Under the pieces are notes generated by a model. It had not been told where the DNA came from. It was given only the letters and a program-made list of their open reading frames with translations, and ran no database searches. A stretch of DNA of 64,000 nt from Lepidurus packardi (Eukaryota; Arthropoda; Branchiopoda; Notostraca; Triopsidae): contig JAKZAN010000002.1 of the NCBI GenBank assembly GCA_023053545.1, positions 3,208,375-3,272,374 of the forward strand, given 5' to 3'. The translations under genes and the position numbers were made by a program. This document shows positions 1-11,379 of this stretch, piece by piece (position 1 is the stretch's first letter; each line of letters opens with the position of its first letter).

Positions 1-472
1 GCTCTGTCGTTGAAATTCAAGACAGAACTTACCCCGTTTCTGGTACATTTGCATATTTCTTTAAGTTTGTTTTTGTATTATTCATTATTTTTTTTACTTT
101 GTAAAGTTATGGGGTTTTTTTCCATCTATGTATTTTAAATTATATTATTTTTGACCCGGTTCATTTTAGTGTCAAGTTGTGTTTCAGCAGTCTTTGATTT
201 TCAGTTATTTTATGTATTTATAATTTAGTTAATTTTTTTTAAATGTAATAACCGTCGTCGACTCACGCCTATTGCTTCGGACTTTATTAAGTGTGCGGTT
301 GTAGATTGTCACTGTTTAAGATTCTTGGAGCACAAGGGTAGGGTAGATTGGCGCCTTTTCAACGCAGTTTTGGTGGAGATAGGCATTCAGGTCACGTGTC
401 ATTAGTCGGAGTTCTCCTTCGGGCAGTTTTAGGCCTAAATTCCCTCGTTTTAGATCGCCAGAGAGGTTTGAG

Positions 473-548
473 ATGAATCTCGAACAAGGAGATTTTGGAA
501 ACAATTGGGGTTATAATTGTGGAGGAAGAGGCTTTGGTCCCCCAAGAG
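473..548 (+). CDS. Possible first coding exon of a glycine/aromatic-rich protein (partial)
   Basis: An ATG at 473 opens a 25-codon frame that is rich in Gly, Asn and aromatic residues (MNLEQGDFGNNWGYN, then CGGRGFGPPR). It ends at a strong donor, AG|GTGAGT, at 549. The composition resembles the low-complexity ends of RNA-binding proteins, but no domain is visible and I could not find a following exon before the opposite-strand lipocalin starts. The remaining exons may lie farther downstream with the lipocalin nested in the intron, or the frame may be a chance one. Identity unknown. Confidence 0.3.
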
Positions 549-792
549 GTGAGTATAATTTCCAGTTTTTAACCAATTTGCGACTAAATTAATTGTTATC
601 GTTATCCTCCCCGTGGTCATTTCTACTAAGTCTTTGTAACTCGTCGCGTTTATTGGTTCGCTACCTACATGTAACAGTTCAAACCTTGAAAACAATTATG
701 AACGAAACTTAAAAAATTTAAACAGCAGGGTTTTTAACTTCAAAAACGCTAAACTAGTATTAACATTAACAATGGAAAACAAGGAATAAAAA

Positions 793-1952
793 TTATGCCA
801 CGGCGGGGCAACCAGTTTGGTCTGTGTTGAGGAGATAACGACGTGGAATGTTCAAGGTATCCATCTTATTGGTTGCTTTTTGTACTACGTCACTCTGAGG
901 GAATCTGACGCGCGTTAAAATCCAAACGATTTGGGTGTTAATTAAGCCCTTGTTGTTGCAACTCCATACTAGAGCGTAGTTAGTGTAGTCCGTATCCAAA
1001 ACCCAGTATGGCGAGTCTTGTGGTGCGACTAATAGAACAAAGAATTAACATAATTTGTTTGTCGATGACTCGGCGAGCGAAGAGAAGGTTTTTCTGTCCA
1101 CAAACGTGCGTCAAACTGAATAAACAAACTCACAAGGAATGCTGGGAAACGTAACGCCTAGTTTAGCATTGGTTCCGTCAAGTAGCCTAGCGTAACCGCT
1201 AATGCTGACAGCTTTGCTAGTTCTGAAAAGAAGGAACAACATTTTTGGTTGTGGAATTATACAATAATAGTTCAACAATAATAATTATTCAACATTTTTG
1301 GGTGGTTGAATTATAAAAAGCTCGTTTGCAAGGATGGGTTTGTGATTTAGCCAGTCTTCCGGGGTTGGATGAAAGAGTTTGACTGCTAAATGAGCGAGAT
1401 AGCGAATTTTTTTGGGTTGGATTATAAATTTAGGGATTTTAGTAGAAGGGTTAACAACAAACCGTTGTCGGTTAGAGAGGGGTTTCGAGGGTTGAATTAA
1501 GGGTTTAACTGATTCTTACGTCTTGAATTAAGAATTTAGCGGTTTCTTGCTGGTTGGCTAAATAATCGGACGAGTTAGGAAGTAGGAGGATTTAGAAACT
1601 TAGGTTTTTAATTTAATAAAGTTACAACTTGCATTTTTTTAGTAGCACGGTTTAATACAGCGACTGTCCCATCTGCTTGTTTTGTATAAGTGGCTGTAAT
1701 GCATTTTTGGCCGAATTCGAAGGCTGCGTAGTATTTCTGGTGCTCATACCAAACTCCTGCGTACTGTGGATGATGATATCATGAATACTAAAATTATGTC
1801 CGACTTTTTTTTATTATTTTAAAGTGATGTACCTGTGTAACGTCAAAGTTCGCAACGACAGGATGATTAGGACAACTGCCCAAGAATATTTTTTGGGCTT
1901 GACCACATTGTGCTAAAAGAGCCACAGAAATCCACAACAGAACCTTATTCAT
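793..1952 (-). CDS. Secreted lipocalin, apolipoprotein D-like
   Basis: Four exons on the minus strand (1833-1952, 1633-1763, 1134-1222, 793-1028) join in frame to 191 residues. A signal peptide (MNKVLLWISVALLAQCGQA) is followed by the lipocalin first motif, C-P-x-H-P-V-V-x-N-F-D-V then Y-x-G-x-W-Y-E. The last exon holds the second apoD hallmark, Y-W-V-L-D-T-D-Y-x-N-Y-A-L-V-W-S-C, and a C-terminal D-Q-T-x-C-P. The length is typical of the family. ApoD-type lipocalins are extracellular beta-barrels that bind small hydrophobic ligands; the ligand here cannot be inferred. The intron between exons 2 and 3 fits only if it uses a GC donor (AT|GCAAGT), which gives codon ATA across the junction. A likely 5' UTR intron acceptor (TTTTTAATTACAG) lies just upstream of the start. 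Family membership is secure; the GC donor is inferred from phase. Confidence 0.9.
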
Positions 1953-3532
1953 TATTACTTTTACGTCTTTCCTCTTTTATCTGTAATTAAAAATGCGATC
2001 AGTTACGAAGTAGATCCACGTAGATAATTGGCTTCGGGAACCGAGACCGGTTTGGTTTTATCAGCGCGTACAATTTACTCTACCCGCCCCGTTACATTGA
2101 CCTTCACGAGCTGCCAAGAGAGATATGGAAATTTTTGCGAAAAGAACAGCGAAAATTTGCGCGATAAAAACAGGTTTATTAATGTAGACAATAAAAACTG
2201 AACAGAACTAGTCCACACCGGCCTCGAATGAAATAAAGGAATTAGACTACTGATCGAGGCTTACCTGTGGTAGAATTTGATAGAGATTTAATGAGAAGCT
2301 GGCACACGTGTGAGCTTGGCCCCCGAATTAAGTGGTATACTTAGTTAATTTTGCTATGTTTTCAAAGCAAATGCTCTGGGTAGACTGACGTTTTCGATCT
2401 TTAGCATGTACCGTTAGCCGCTTTATAGCTGAGAAGAATTTTCCTGGTTCTATAGTCACGAAGTGCTTTTGGGGTTGACCACAGAACCCTGTTAGAAAAA
2501 CGTCGTAATTTTACAATTTATTATATGAAATCTTTGACCAACAATATTTTTACACTGAAAAACTACGGTACAATAACATAATTCTACTTTTAAGTTTCGA
2601 AGTTAACAATGCTCTCACTTTACCTTTTATTGACGCTTGCTTTTGTATCAACAATGAATACACATTGCCATGACGCATGTATAATTATCCTGTACAAAAA
2701 CAGCTAAGCCACCGAGTGAAGTAAGCAAGCCGGAGTAACCCTGCGAAACTCGGTCTGGAGCGCCCTTCGTTTGGTTACTGTTTATTCTTCATTGTTGTGT
2801 CATTGGAAATCCATATTAATAAATCTTAATTCGGTATGCATTTCTAATGTGATATGTAGTTTTGTCCTGTCAATTTTGACTCCAATAAGCGGAAATTATA
2901 CTGCAGATCACAATAAGCGGCATGTATTGTATACTATCTTTTAAAAGGAATTTCACTTTACTATTTAACAATTGTAGAAACTAAGTTAAAAATTCCATCT
3001 TTTCTTGACAACGGTGAATTCTTCCCCTTCGAAAAAGAACCATAAATTAGACAATTATTCAGCTCAAAAGGAAACAAAACGCCAGAAATAAAGTATTCAT
3101 CGAATTACTCTAATCAAATTACTCTTCATACGGTTTTGTATAGGACTGTAGAAAGATCGCTGGGCTTAAAAAAAAATTCACAAGGCAATTGAAAAGCTCG
3201 CAATGCGGAACTTTTTAAGATGCTTTCATTATCCCCCGTGCAAATCTGCTAGCATTTCCAATTGGACTATTTACATTCTTTGTATTACGGTAACCCTTTT
3301 TACTAACTAGTCTGAGAAGTTATGAAGGTTAGGGGCTTTTTTTTAGTCATAAAAGTGCGCTGAAGTTCGTCACATTCCCTCGTTTTTCCGCGCTGTTCAA
3401 AATCCGTTCGCTGCCCGTCGGTTGTCGTTCAACATGGCGATGTAAACAAAATTCGAGTGAATCGTAGGAAGACGCAGTTATAGAAAATAATCTTTTTTAT
3501 TTGAAATCTTTGTAACTTTTCAAAGCTTAAAA
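1953..3532. other. Gene-free interval between the lipocalin and SURF1
   Basis: No open frame of useful length occurs on either strand. The two flanking genes are divergent, so the interval should contain both promoters. The SURF1-proximal part, about 3360-3440, is less AT-rich and includes a three-codon upstream ORF (ATG GCG ATG TAA) at 3434-3445, probably within the SURF1 leader. I see no repeats or RNA genes here. Confidence 0.6.
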
Positions 3533-4955
3533 ATGGCTTTAAGGCCGTGTGGGTCAGTACTTCTAAGCTTTCCAAGTAATACAACACACAATAAAAACCT
3601 AAGCTTAATGGCAAAACATCTATTATAGTTGTGCTTTTTATAGGTCGAACAAATCAATTTATCGCTTCATCAAGCAGGACTGGTTGTCAAATAGAGAGAC
3701 ACGGCTTGTCGTTGACTACTTGTTGCAGGTCTCCACTTGCTAGGAGAGCATACAGTAACAAACACTCAAGTTACGCTAATTTAAATAAATCCAAAATAGG
3801 TTTAGCTGGGATTTTGTTACTGGTAATTAAATCACTTATGTTGATCGTGATCTCTCATTTATTCCTTTCTTTAAAAAAGTCTGTACCTGTGGGTACGTTT
3901 TGTCTCGGTACGTGGCAAGTTTATCGGAGACAGTGGAAGCTAGATCTCATAAATTTGCTCCAAAGCAAGACCAAAAGTGAACCTATTCCTCTTCCTGATA
4001 AGTTCAGTTCACTTAACGCGGTTTTAATGAAACAATCTAACAAATTATCTTGTTTATTACAGTTTAGAACTGCTGAATCAGATGGAGTATCAGCCTGTGC
4101 ACGTCCGAGGCACATTTGATCACAGTAAAGAGCTTCTGATTGGTCCACGTTCATTGATTGTGGACGGCGATGCTGATTCTGCTGGAGCGGGGCTTATTTC
4201 CAGCGGCGGGCAGAGCGGTAGCATCGTAGTAACGCCGTTCAAGCTCTCCGACAGAAAGTAAAGGCTGTTCGAATTGTTTTTTACCGTATGTTTAACTCAA
4301 CTTTTGTTAATGTTCACAGTTTAACCATTCTGGTTAATCGTGGCTGGGTTGCCCGCAACAAAACGGATCCTTCTACACGTCCAGGAGGCCAAATTCAAGG
4401 CGAAACCGAGTTAGTAGGCGTCGTTCGCCTCTCCGAAAAGCGCCCTCCATTTATGCCAGCTAACCAACCACTTCAAAAGATATTTTACACCAGGTTTAAT
4501 GTTTTCAAACTCCAAAACCCTCGAAAAGAAGCCTCGAGTCCTTGATGCAATTGATTTTTTAGGGATTTGGAATCCATGGCCCAAATTTTGGGAGCTGCGC
4601 CCATTATGGTAGAAGCTGTAGCCAATTCAACTGTTCCAGGAGGTCCCATAGGCGGACAAACTCGAATTACATTGCGAAACGAGCACATATCTTATATATT
4701 CACATGGTAAATTAATGCGAAACCGTATTTTGGACAATAATTTCCGCTCTGTTTAGGTACACTTTGTCCTTAGCGACGTCCTACATGTGGTACCGAAGAT
4801 TTATTAGAGGTTTACCTATCATATAAAAATTCGAAGTTGTATAGTTTTAGTGTAAACACAAGTTTTGCAATACAGGTTACCCCAAAGTGAAAAACCAGTT
4901 TCTTTTGAAGATATTGACGCCCATCAGTTTCGTTTGGCCTTTTTCACGACCTTGA
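3533..4955 (+). CDS. Surf1: SURF1-like cytochrome c oxidase assembly factor
   Basis: Eight exons (3533-3575, 3644-3822, 3880-4001, 4063-4257, 4320-4493, 4563-4706, 4757-4809, 4876-4955) give 329 residues. SURF1 is an inner-mitochondrial-membrane protein needed for complex IV assembly. The N-terminus is basic and Ser/Thr-rich, as expected of a mitochondrial presequence. The first hydrophobic segment (IGLAGILLL) leads into [16 protein letters not shown]. Further family blocks are [22 protein letters not shown]...[41 protein letters not shown] and [17 protein letters not shown]. The last exon is less conserved and adds a short tail. The second intron (3823-3879) is 57 nt, a multiple of three and free of stops, so retention would insert 19 residues. 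An AATAAA overlaps the end of the gene. The product is clear; the last exon and the 57-nt intron are the weakest points. Confidence 0.93.
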
Positions 4956-4961
4956 AATAAA
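4956..4961 (+). terminator. SURF1 polyadenylation signal (AATAAA)
   Basis: A canonical AATAAA begins one base after the stop codon. The fucosyltransferase start is only 70 bp downstream, so the 3' UTR must be very short or overlap the next transcript's leader. Confidence 0.55.
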
Positions 4962-5025
4962 AGAAACCAGTTTTTCCTTCTCCCTCTGGTTAGTTGCACG
5001 ATCGTTATTTGCCTTGCTGGTCAAA

Positions 5026-6264
5026 ATGATCCCTTGGGTTAGCATACAATCGAAGTATAGACTCTTTGCGTCAGTATTTGTAGTTTTGTTTATCGTATTG
5101 TGGATTTTAATGCTTCAATTGCCCAGTATGGATTACGGAACGGATCAGAAGGATCACGTGTCGTTTGAAACCCGTCAAGAAGTTGCTAAAGATCATAAAA
5201 CTATCCTAGTCTGGGACCGGGATGTTTACAAGTACATCCAAGACTTGGTAGGTGAAGGTTTAAATTTTTTTCAAGACTATTGTGAAGTTAAGACATGCCA
5301 TATTACTGCAAACCGTCGTGTGATTGCTGAAGATGAGTTTAGTGCGGTCATTTTGTATTGGCCCCCAAGAGGCTCGCCTCCGGCGCGAAGGAAACCTCAT
5401 CAAGCATATATAATGTTTACTGGAGAACCAAATGATTTCAATTTACAAGACAAATCGAATTGGAACGACTTTTATAATTACACGATGACCTTTCGAGAGG
5501 ATTCGGATTTCTTTAGACCGTTTGGGTACGTGAAAGCTTTACATACTGCTCCCAAGACTCCAGAAAGAATAGAAAAGCTAATAACCCAACAGAGAATGGA
5601 AGGACAAGTTAACTACGCAAAGGGGAAGACGAAACTGGTGGCGTGGTTTGTGTCCAATTGTGAAACACACAGCCGTCGAGAGTTTCTCGTGCACAACCTG
5701 CAAATGTACGTGCCAGTGGATGTTTATGGAGTTTGCGGAAACTTGAGTTGCCCCGTGGAAGATTTTGAGTGTTATAAGATGGTGGAGCGAAGTTACAAGT
5801 TTTATTTTTCCTTCGAAAACGCATTTTGCAGGAATTATACCACAGAGAAATTCTTTAACATTTTGGCGTATAACGTCGTACCCGTGGTTTACGGCGGCGC
5901 CGATTATGCGAAACTAGCACCGCCACATTCGTACATTGATGCTACACAAATGACCGTTAAAGAATTGGCAACACTACTGAAAGAACTCGACCAAGATGAC
6001 GCTAAATATAATGAGTACTTTTGGTGGAAGAAACATTATGAGGTAGTGTACAAGAGAAAGAGCCTGGACGTACAAATGTTGTGTGATTTATGCGAGAAAT
6101 TGCACGTGCAAAAAGTTCAAGAAGTACGTCAAGTTTATAAAGATTTTGTTGGATGGTGGGGCGAGCAAAATCATTGCCATCAGTACACGAATGTTAAACT
6201 CCCGATTAAGGAGTTTAGTTTTTGGAATGTAAAATATCCCAGACCTGTAAAAATGCTTGTTTAG
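5026..6264 (+). CDS. Alpha-1,3-fucosyltransferase, GT10 family, single exon
   Basis: A 412-residue intronless frame encodes a type II Golgi membrane protein: a short cytoplasmic tail, one hydrophobic anchor at about residues 15-35 (LFASVFVVLFIVLWILMLQL), a stem, and a GT10 catalytic domain. GT10 enzymes transfer fucose from GDP-fucose to GlcNAc in glycans. The diagnostic nucleotide-sugar-binding block is present: F-Y-F-S-F-E-N-A-F-C-R-N-Y-T-T-E-K-F-F-N, then V-P-V-V-Y-G-G. Earlier family blocks include YIMFTGEPNDF and F-R-x-D-S-D, and the C-terminus keeps the Cys-rich region. I chose the ATG at 5026 (context CAAAATGA); the frame is open upstream but has no earlier ATG. It is all exonic while its neighbours have six or more introns, so either retroposition or intron loss is possible. 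The acceptor subtype (core versus Lewis-type) cannot be settled from sequence alone. Confidence 0.92.
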   Translation: MIPWVSIQSKYRLFASVFVVLFIVLWILMLQLPSMDYGTDQKDHVSFETRQEVAKDHKTILVWDRDVYKYIQDLVGEGLNFFQDYCEVKTCHITANRRVIAEDEFSAVILYWPPRGSPPARRKPHQAYIMFTGEPNDFNLQDKSNWNDFYNYTMTFREDSDFFRPFGYVKALHTAPKTPERIEKLITQQRMEGQVNYAKGKTKLVAWFVSNCETHSRREFLVHNLQMYVPVDVYGVCGNLSCPVEDFECYKMVERSYKFYFSFENAFCRNYTTEKFFNILAYNVVPVVYGGADYAKLAPPHSYIDATQMTVKELATLLKELDQDDAKYNEYFWWKKHYEVVYKRKSLDVQMLCDLCEKLHVQKVQEVRQVYKDFVGWWGEQNHCHQYTNVKLPIKEFSFWNVKYPRPVKMLV

Positions 6265-6925
6265 CCCGGATGAATAATGTACTTTAAAACGAGATTAAAT
6301 GGAATAGATTTGTTATGCAAGGACACGAAAACGTTTTAACACAAAATAACCGATCAGCTGTATTTCATTCCCACCAATAGTTGCGTAATCACTCCTCTAC
6401 TCGGCGCTAACTACTCCCCCCTTTACTTCTTTCTCCAACACACTGACAACCCTACTCCCTCCAACTTAACTGACTATCGCTTGCCACCTTCTCTTACTCC
6501 CTCTTTCTGACTAACTCTTTCCCAACAAACCACCACCAGAAAACCGTACAAAGAAAATGGATCAACCCCCCCCCCCCCCCCCCCCAACTCGATACTCTTC
6601 CATCGCCGTCCCCACACAAAAATATGTGACGTATCTACGTGCACATAACAGATTGTATAATAGATATGTGACCTATAATAAATATGGGCAGTATGCAGAT
6701 TTATAATAAATGCAATAAATAAATAGACACACTAAAATGTTTCATAAATTAGATAAGCCAAATAAATAGATAAAACGAAACAAACGAAGTGTCCTTTTCG
6801 TTAAACCTAAGTACTGGGAATGTATTTAATATATATTTCATGTAACTCGGCATGTATTACAATACTCTTAAAGCGATGAAAACTGGCTAAGTGAATTCCG
6901 ACTGATTTCCTTTTATATAAAAAGA
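6265..6925. other. Convergent 3' flanks, with a poly-C tract
   Basis: This stretch separates the fucosyltransferase stop from the opposite-strand phosphatase stop. It starts pyrimidine-rich (C/T runs at 6410-6540), contains a run of 19 C at 6566-6584, and then turns AT-rich with plus-strand AATAAA signals near 6677, 6705 and 6714 that probably serve the fucosyltransferase. No coding potential was seen. Confidence 0.6.
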
Positions 6926-8847
6926 TCAAATTTCTGTATGGAAAGTAGGGCGCTCAATATCCAGATAACGGAAAACTGCAGGCGCAAAGTACATGACTGT
7001 CACCCCAAGCGACCCATACGTCAGAAACTTGGATCCCAACTTCACAAACAGTTCGGCTGACTGCCCTGAATCTTCACCTTTGTTGACAAAGGATCTGTAT
7101 CTCACCAGTACTTGCATAGTAGCATAAGACACGGTTTTCATCACTGCCCTTGTCGCAACTACCATAATAAGGCCAATAATGGTTCGCAACAAACTTAAAC
7201 CCAACATGTCATAAGAAGGCCACAGAATTGAATACGGTGGAGGCACAGGTGGACCCCTGATTGATCCCAACTGGAAACTCAGCCACGATCCTAAATGCAA
7301 CCCAACTGCCGAGCCCAAAATTACCGCAGTATCCTCCCTGCAATTTAGAAACAAATAATCAGTAAATTTTTCAAAAGTGTTCGTTCAATGTCTAACCTCG
7401 CGGAGCTAAATTTCGAGCCAGGATAAATAACGAGCAAAGTTACGCCAGTTGTAATGAAAACACCGGGAGAAGATGGGTGTGACAATAGAAAACTGTCCAG
7501 CCAATGAGCGAAGGGAATGAGAATAGGCAGTAATAACCCTGCAAGGACCAACCCGGCAATAACATCCTACATACAAATAAAAACAATAATACCTATTATA
7601 AATATAATAATAAAGCTAATAAAAGTTAATATGTGAATAGATAAAATAAAAAATCGAATCAACCAAAAAATAATAGAATTACAATAAGAAATAAAAAAAC
7701 AGAAAGATATTATTCAAATCTCAATTAGAAATCAAAGTTAGAACCAAAAAAAACAAATATAAAATCAGAACCAACTTTCAAAAGAATGTTCTAATAAAGT
7801 TTACCAATACTGAATGCATCCCAAGGTACAATCGACTCAAAGAAACCAATATACACCACGTAATTGCTAAAGCCACTCCAAAGAAAACGGGATACTACAA
7901 AATTAAAAAAATATTAACAAAATAAATATTTTATACTTTGAAGAAAAAAAAAATTACTTCGTAACGATGCATAGTATACAAAATGACAGAGAACGGCACG
8001 GTAGCACTGACTAGGGCATGTGTCGAAGGCATTCCGTATTCCAAAGCCCATTTCGAATCCATCCGAACTACCGGAGGACATCGAGGTCTCGGCCAGCAGA
8101 TCACATCCTTTAACCCTTGACCTGTAAAAAAAATAGGTTTAGAACACAGCACAGGAAGTTATTGGGTTAGGCTTTCGTACGAGATAGAGAGCTGATAACG
8201 CTACTCGAAGCTGATAACTACAGGAAAAGAGATAACAGAGGAAAATTTCTAGGATGAATCATATACTCATACCTATGTACATAGATAATGCCCAGACCGT
8301 GACTATTCTTCTGCCTACAGCTCCATCAATGTTCCAAAACCAACAAGGAAACATGGATGCGTAGAAAATCTCATCACCTAATGCAGTTCCAAGGCAGAAA
8401 AGGTAGTACCAGTACCAATTATGGACTTTGTAGCTTTTCGAGTCATGGTCTGACTCCGATGAAGAGCTTTCATCGTCTGGAATGGTCGGCAAACTTCCAT
8501 TTTCTGGAAATAAATAAAAATAAAGCAAAAAGAAACTCAAATTTAATCTAAAATATCTCCTTTTAGTCAATTAAAATTAAAGACGAAATCTAATTACCTG
8601 AATTAAGTGATGCAAGCTTCGGTGACTGGAGAGTAGGCTTTCCATTGGGTATGAAATTAATTTGAGCTTTAGTGGGCGTGTTTATTACGGAATTGGGAAA
8701 GGTCGAGGAGAATTTAACATTCTGGCAATTGAGATTCCCCTGAGTTTCTGGTACGGGTTCTATTCCGAATTTGTGCTGAAATTGTGCCACTAAACCAGGG
8801 CCATTAAGGTAGTTAATTATCACTTTCAATCTGTCAATTAGACTCAT
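6926..8847 (-). CDS. Sphingosine-1-phosphate phosphatase (PAP2 superfamily)
   Basis: Six exons on the minus strand (8598-8847, 8273-8503, 7958-8121, 7805-7894, 7397-7566, 6926-7337) give 438 residues. The enzyme class removes phosphate from sphingosine-1-phosphate and related lipids at the endoplasmic reticulum. All three PAP2 catalytic motifs are visible: KDVICWPRP (C1, KxxxxxxRP), PSTH (C2) and SRLYLGMHSVLD (C3, SRxxxxxHxxxD). The PSTH form and the flanking ALGDE-FYASMFPCWFWN block are typical of the SGPP1/SGPP2 branch. Several hydrophobic segments follow, as expected of a multi-pass protein. The cytosolic N-terminus of about 95 residues is poorly conserved and ends in an acidic/serine run (DDESSSSESDHD). 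The C3 motif is split by the exon 4/5 intron directly before its catalytic-site Asp. The start at 8847 was chosen because an acceptor-like TTTTTCAG lies upstream, suggesting a 5' UTR intron. Confidence 0.93.
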
Positions 8848-9296
8848 GATTTTTAGATTAAGACTGACGCCCTGAAAAACACACACGGCACCATTTGTAT
8901 TCACAACCGAAATAACAACACAGGCTTTTCATGTCAGCTTTGCTAGCAAACGTACAAATGGACCTGGAGGCGGGACTTATGAAATACGTAACGTCAAGTC
9001 ACATGGAGGCGCTGGTTAATAAAAATGTTAACAACAATCAGAAATGTAAAGCGACTATGTAAAGCCATTACTTAGAAAATTTCAAAGACTTAATGACAAA
9101 ATAAATTACTGCAAAAGCAAGAAAGAAAGCTTCAAGCAACTAAATTGCAAAACTCTTGAACAGGGAAAAATTTAAGGGTGTGAAGAAATAAGACAGCCGA
9201 GTAGTCCAACAACAGTAAAGAACATATTGACTTAAAACAAGTAATCTTCTATAAGGAAAACAAACCTAGATGACAATGCGAAACGCGGACACTTAG
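8848..9296. other. Divergent intergenic region between the phosphatase and family gene A
   Basis: Non-coding AT-rich sequence. The part next to the phosphatase gene holds a TACGTAACGTCA stretch near 8985, which resembles a cAMP-response-type word and may belong to its promoter. The right end leads into the TATA box of gene A. Confidence 0.45.
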
Positions 9297-9304
9297 TATA
9301 TAAA
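9297..9304 (+). promoter_or_regulatory. TATA box of family gene A
   Basis: TATATAAA lies 48 bp upstream of the ATG. A pyrimidine-rich CATTAAA near 9329 is at the spacing expected for an initiator. Confidence 0.6.
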
Positions 9305-9344
9305 GGAGGCATAAAGTATCATTAAAACCGCACTTAGTATCAAA

Positions 9345-10298
9345 ATGAAGACCCTTGAGCTTATTCTTGTGATCTGTGTTAGTCAATGTCTCTGTGGTAG
9401 ACGACAATCATTTCTGTCATACACCTTAGCTTCGCACAATGGCGCCACTTTGCTCTTCCAAGCGATTGGATTGGGAAATACTCCGCAACGCAACGCTGAC
9501 AACTCAGTCTTAAATTTCGAAGAATTCGCACCCTCAGCTACTTTAAATTCAAACAATTCATCGGTTTCGAGACAAGATGCATCTGTTTCACGCCGACCAT
9601 GCAAAACCCAAGTCACCGTTAAAGGGCCACAGGGGAGACTCTTTCTTCCCAGCATCAGAATTGTAACTTCGTTCGCCTTTACGAATTCCGTTTTCAATCT
9701 CGCCACAACCAAATATTGCTACTCTTGGACTGGCGCCAAGCCGTCTTTTTGCCGCCGTAAACGTTCCCTGGAAGGAGTCAACAGGTTGTACCCCACCGAC
9801 GTCCTCGGGTAACATTACCTACTAGAACTAGCCTATAAGATCAATGCTAGTCTATAATTTCAACTTCTTCTTTGTCTATAGCTAATTCGTAAACCTTGTA
9901 TATTTTGAATATGCATACTATTAGATACTAAATATACATTTCAAATAATTTGGGAATACTTATTTGTTAGGTTGGAAACGACAGCCGTTCCTCATTTTGT
10001 TACAGACGAGTACGAATTGATTCCTAATACAGAATCTTTCAGCTCGCTGCAATCATCTTTGACCGATGACTTGCAAATAGATTGTGAACCAACTCCTGAC
10101 GAAGCGTCCGAAACCGAATACGAACTCGGAGGTCGTGCATTTTTTAACGTAGTGTCGGCTACCACAACGAGTACAATTACCCTTCTAGCAACCTCAGTAA
10201 CGACCACTTTGACCAACCGAATACTCTTCGGCTCCAGTCTTGATCCTATCAGCACATATTGCATTCCTCATGAGTACGCTGCCAGTGTAGTTTGCTAA
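9345..10298 (+). CDS. Tandem secreted-protein family, gene A (two-exon form)
   Basis: Two exons (9345-9808, 9971-10298) give 263 residues. I do not recognise the family. A signal peptide (MKTLELILVICVSQCLCG) is followed by SYTLASHNGATLLF, a Ser/Asn-rich spacer, RRPC, GPQGRLF, a Thr-rich stretch leading to KYCYSWTGAKPSFCRRKRSLE, and YPTDV. RRKR followed by SLE is a good proprotein-convertase site. Exon 2 begins ETTAVP, carries an acidic linker (DDLQIDCEPTPDEASETE), then GGRAFFNVVSATTTSTITLL, a further Thr-rich strand, and ends CIPHEYAASVVC. The order matches the multi-exon relatives: Thr/Val strand, C...C, polybasic site, ETTA.P, GRxxF, Thr/Val strand, C-terminal Cys. Here the first two and last two coding blocks are fused, leaving one intron. 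Gene B is the sister copy; their second exons are both 328 nt. Function unknown; probably secreted and cleaved. Confidence 0.85.
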
Positions 10299-11379
10299 AG
10301 AAGAAGATAAATTGTAAACCAAACAATTAAGCTGACTTAATGTAGTTAATTCCTGTGACCTAGCTTAATTAAGTAATACAAGCGTCCGTAGTATTTGAAA
10401 TAGTTTGTTGGATTTGTTGAATTAGTATACAACTTATTATGCGACGGAAGTTGGTTAAAGATTGGCAACAACATCGCTCTAGCCGAAGTGGAGTCGTGGC
10501 TTCAGGATATCACGCTAAAAACCTCGGGTTTACTTTGCTTTACCGATCTAATATATTTAATACATGACCAAGTCCATTAGGTATGTTTGCTAAACAGAGC
10601 CAGGTGGTTACGTGTACTGAGCAGGGGTTTAGTAAGAAAATACCATAAGAGTCACAAGGACAACTGAAAGCAAACTGACGACAATCCAATGACTAGAAAG
10701 TGGGGTGCTTTAAACAACAGAAAAACTTAGATCGACGTTATTATGGTTTCTTGTTGATTGAGAACTTCTTGAGCAAATACTTCTCTCAGCAATAAACTTG
10801 ACTAAGATGACTACGCAAAATTTGCAAAAAGTTCGGTACAAATACCGTGCAAAATATCGAGAGTCCGCAATTAAAAATTGACTCCTTTGACTCTGCGATA
10901 GTGCCCCATGTATCTAAAGAAACCTAAACTAAAGATTCCGGAATGGAATAAGTTTGGCACGCGTTTAAAACAATACAGTTTCCTTACACAGAGATTGAAT
11001 ACCTTGGTGTATTTAACCTTAATGTGGAACTAAACGCTTAAAATATCTTTTATTATGCCATAAAGTAGGTCTGAAAGAAACAAATTGGCACCAAGAAGAA
11101 CTATATACCTAACTTTAATAATAACCGAGATATTAAAACAAATATCTCTCTAAAAAGCACTATGGCAACGCCGTAAACTCTCAAAGCTGGTCTGGCCGTT
11201 GAAATTTTAACACAAGGAAGGCAGTGTCGTCATTACATGAGCAAGAGTTTATTTACAATTGTTTGTATAATCCAGAAGTCTACCGTAAGTTGTTTAATGT
11301 GATAAAAATATTATAGAATGCGTTTAAAACTTAAATATAATTATTAGAAGGATTATTAGAAATAATTTAGCATTATGAC
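10299..11379. other. Intergenic region left of the Tigger relic
   Basis: AT-rich non-coding sequence. No canonical AATAAA is found close behind gene A. No open frames, RNA genes or clear repeats were seen. Confidence 0.5.

Noticed and set aside
9383-9815. Long minus-strand frames opposite gene A exon 1
   Set aside because: Shadows of the plus-strand exon, which has the signal peptide, family motifs and splice sites.
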